Shown here: one piece after another, positions 61,723 through 64,000 of the stretch
How positions within the stretch are numbered: position 1 is the stretch's first letter
Layout of the letters: each line of letters opens with the position of its first letter
Assembly: GCA_900239685.1 (NCBI GenBank)
Contig: OENT01000156.1
Span: 20,183-84,182 of the forward strand
Reading direction: 5' to 3'
Length of the DNA stretch: 64,000 nt
Origin: Rotaria macrura
Lineage: Eukaryota; Rotifera; Eurotatoria; Philodinida; Philodinidae
Program-made: the position numbers and the translations under genes
The notes under the pieces: model-generated
Seen by the model: the letters and a program-made list of their open reading frames with translations, nothing else
What the model was told of the DNA's origin: nothing
The model's database searches: none

Positions 61723-62654
61723 AAATTTGTTGAATTGGGTCATATAAATAAGAAATTGATCATATCATGGAATCCCATTCATATAAGACAAGTCAAATCT
61801 TCCAATTGAAAGATATAATTTTAATTCTAGAGACTTATCCTTCAACAAAGTAATGGGACAATAAGAGTATCATATTCGAATGTGTATCAAATGTGGTTAG
61901 TGAAAAACATCTCAATCGAGTAAGATTTTTCTATAAAGAAAATAAAATTAAGAGTAATTATTTACTTGCTATAGTATTCTTTTCCCTCTCAACATTCACA
62001 TGAAAATAATACTTTCTGTTCGATCCATATTTCCCATTGAATGAAAAATTGTGACACATTAAAAATTACTGTTGATAAACAAACGATAGGTCAATCATAA
62101 GCAAATACAGACAATCATTTCAAGTTGATTAAAGTTGAAGGCATTTAAATATTCTGTAGTAAATAAAGAAAAGACGAGCCGAATTGCTTACCTTAAGCAT
62201 CACAAAAAATTCTAAACGATTAAGTTTTTGCATAAAGATATATTGGTGAAAGAAATTTTCAGGAAAAATAACTAACATCGACTGCCAATGATTTATTCAA
62301 GTGAACTAGGTTGCTTATAGCAGTGATCAAAACGATTTGTATCAAACGAGATCAGCACACTGCTGTTTTTAGAGAGCATACGGCAATATTTCGTAGTACA
62401 AAAGTTATTTCTATTATTGATAATAAAAAATTCATTGTGACATTCAATTATGTGAAAAATTTTAATACTATGATCAGTAAAACTGGATATTTTAAGCATC
62501 AGCATGATACTTTGTTTTATTGGTATCTTTTATCAACCATTAAGTCACAACATCTGATGAATGAAATTGGCACAAAGAGATCCTAACGATAGTATTTTGT
62601 GCATGTTCCTTATTGATGGCCTTGCTTTTTTGCAAACATCTTTTACATACGAAG

Positions 62655-62822
62655 AACAGAAATTTATGTTATAAAATCTTCCGCATCAATGCAAAGATAG
62701 AATAGACATCAAAATTATTTTCAATGGGACGATAAATTTTGATCTCTTTATGCAGTCGTGTATGTAGATAAAATGTGTAATTGATATTAAAAAACGTTCG
62801 TGCAGCATCATATCTAGAGAGT
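62655..62822 (-). other. Exon-like fragment, unknown protein
   Basis: A minus-strand open stretch reading RYDAARTFFNINYTFYLHTR and then KEIKIYRPIENNFDVYSIF before a TAA stop. Composition is coding-like. No family, start or acceptor could be fixed. It may be the end of a gene extending to the right, or another relic of the fragments at 57.6-62.3 kb. The plus-strand frame at 62311-62586 is less protein-like. Confidence 0.3.
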
Positions 62823-64000
62823 GAGACTCTAAATAAAACTTATAGATATTCGACTATATCTCAATCGCATATAAAATCAATGTTAGAGAGTTACATCAGT
62901 AAAATATTCAGATATTTTCCCTCTTACATAATAACAAGTTTAATCTTTCTACATAAAGTAATCAACGAAAATACACTGTTTGATTGATTTCGATAGAAAT
63001 TTCAAAAGAAAAAAATATCAGAGCAATATATATTCCTTTTCAATAGTGATCCCTCAAGAATCTAATCATGAAAATGCTTTTATGTCAATAAATTTGAAAG
63101 TTCAGTGGTAGCCTTGGAATCTATCTTTTAGTTCAACATGAATAAAGACAACACACGGTAAGTCAATGGATTATTTATATGTTAATCTTGATCAAGTGAC
63201 TCGTATTTTTTATTTCTCAAGAACAGACAATATCTTACAATAAATAGGTAAGTATGATCTGTTTATTTAGAACGCCTTGCATTCAAAATCATATCTTTTT
63301 ATAAAAGGAACAATTATATACTTGAATGCCGTAGGAAAATTGATAGCATTCAAAAAAATGAAATTCATCGTTGTAATATTCACAAGATGAATTTCATTCT
63401 TTGACGAATGTAGAACATCATCATTTGACAGACGAATTCCCAGATAAACTTAAATATGATTATTAAAAATTGACAATCAAGCCACAACATATTTTTGGCA
63501 AAGTCGTTTTGAAGAGATGCTTTTCTATTAAACAGAAGTATGTTGGAAAATTCTACAACATATTCCCAGTTTTTGGTCAGAAGATGTTATTCTGATCTAT
63601 CAACTCTTATTTGTCTTAATAAAATCTACTCTCGATTTTTCTCGAAATAAAAATAGTGTTTCTATAGTATAGTCAAATGAGACATTCGTCATCGATGTTG
63701 TTAGTCACTTGAAATTGCAATATGTTAGCGGCTTCTAATCGTTTTTTGACAATTAAATGAAAGAATGATGTAAAATTCAACGAGCTTTACGTTCCCAATG
63801 AAAAACATATAGATTTATGAAGTTATAATCAATAGATTTGATTGTAATATTCTACGCTGATCAATTAATTGTAAAGAGATAATCAAAATTCTGTTTCAAG
63901 TCTCATCAATAAGCATTTTATTTTTTTTTTTCAACCGTTATTATGTGAAGGATTCTTTCAACAACATCGACAAAATAAATAAATATCTATTGAAAAACGT
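62823..64000. other. Right flank without identified genes
   Basis: AT-rich DNA. Two GTAAGT-type donor-like sites occur at about 63160 and 63250 after short open stretches (MNKDNTR at 63139), but joining them soon meets a stop. No element or RNA gene was recognised. Confidence 0.35.

Noticed and set aside
1-64000. tRNA, rRNA or CRISPR features
   Set aside because: No cloverleaf with matching B-box, no rRNA sequence and no regularly spaced repeats were recognised by eye.

Overview
The window is nuclear DNA of an invertebrate animal: AT-rich, with genes split by many short GT-AG introns (mostly 45-70 bp). A Hox gene, a neuronal-type SNAP-25 and HR96-like nuclear receptors place it in Bilateria. 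The compact introns, short intergenic spaces and many small DNA-transposon remnants would fit a rotifer, perhaps a bdelloid. That taxon is inferred; no marker here proves it.

Left part (1-20.4 kb). An intact nonautonomous hAT-type element (321-545) is followed by a 17-exon gene for the bifunctional mRNA capping enzyme (+, 1056-6829). Next come a lone Hox4/Deformed-class gene (-, 9260-10096) and a secreted protein joining a Ly6/three-finger-like domain to ten EGF repeats (+, 11525-14849). SNAP-25 follows (+, 16136-20442); it appears to have two alternative first coding exons. The reading frames of all four genes were followed through every splice junction and close without stops.

Middle part (20.4-35.3 kb). 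This is mostly sparse, non-coding AT-rich DNA. It holds a 0.95-kb inverted-repeat element (21320-22268), a second hAT-type element (25822-26003) and a small syntaxin-like SNARE-plus-membrane-anchor reading frame (26317-26730). A minus-strand gene of unknown function (29694-35320) encodes a basic protein rich in Ser, Asn and Gln.

Receptor cluster (35.8-50.2 kb). Three complete nuclear receptor genes lie head to tail on the minus strand (A 35846-37509, B 39731-41282, C 42983-50241). All have the CESCKA P-box of the HR96/DAF-12 type, and their DNA-binding-domain introns differ. In all three the last helix carries Ser where the activation helix of typical receptors has its conserved Glu, so they may share unusual cofactor use.

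Right part (50.2-64 kb). No intact gene was found. The region is rich in mobile-element remnants: a decayed hAT-type element, long hairpin elements whose ends resemble (C)CAGGTC, a diverged dispersed repeat, two CCGGAA-rich islands with base composition unlike the rest, and a 155-bp inverted duplication. Among them lie minus-strand exon-like fragments of one or more broken or unresolved genes.
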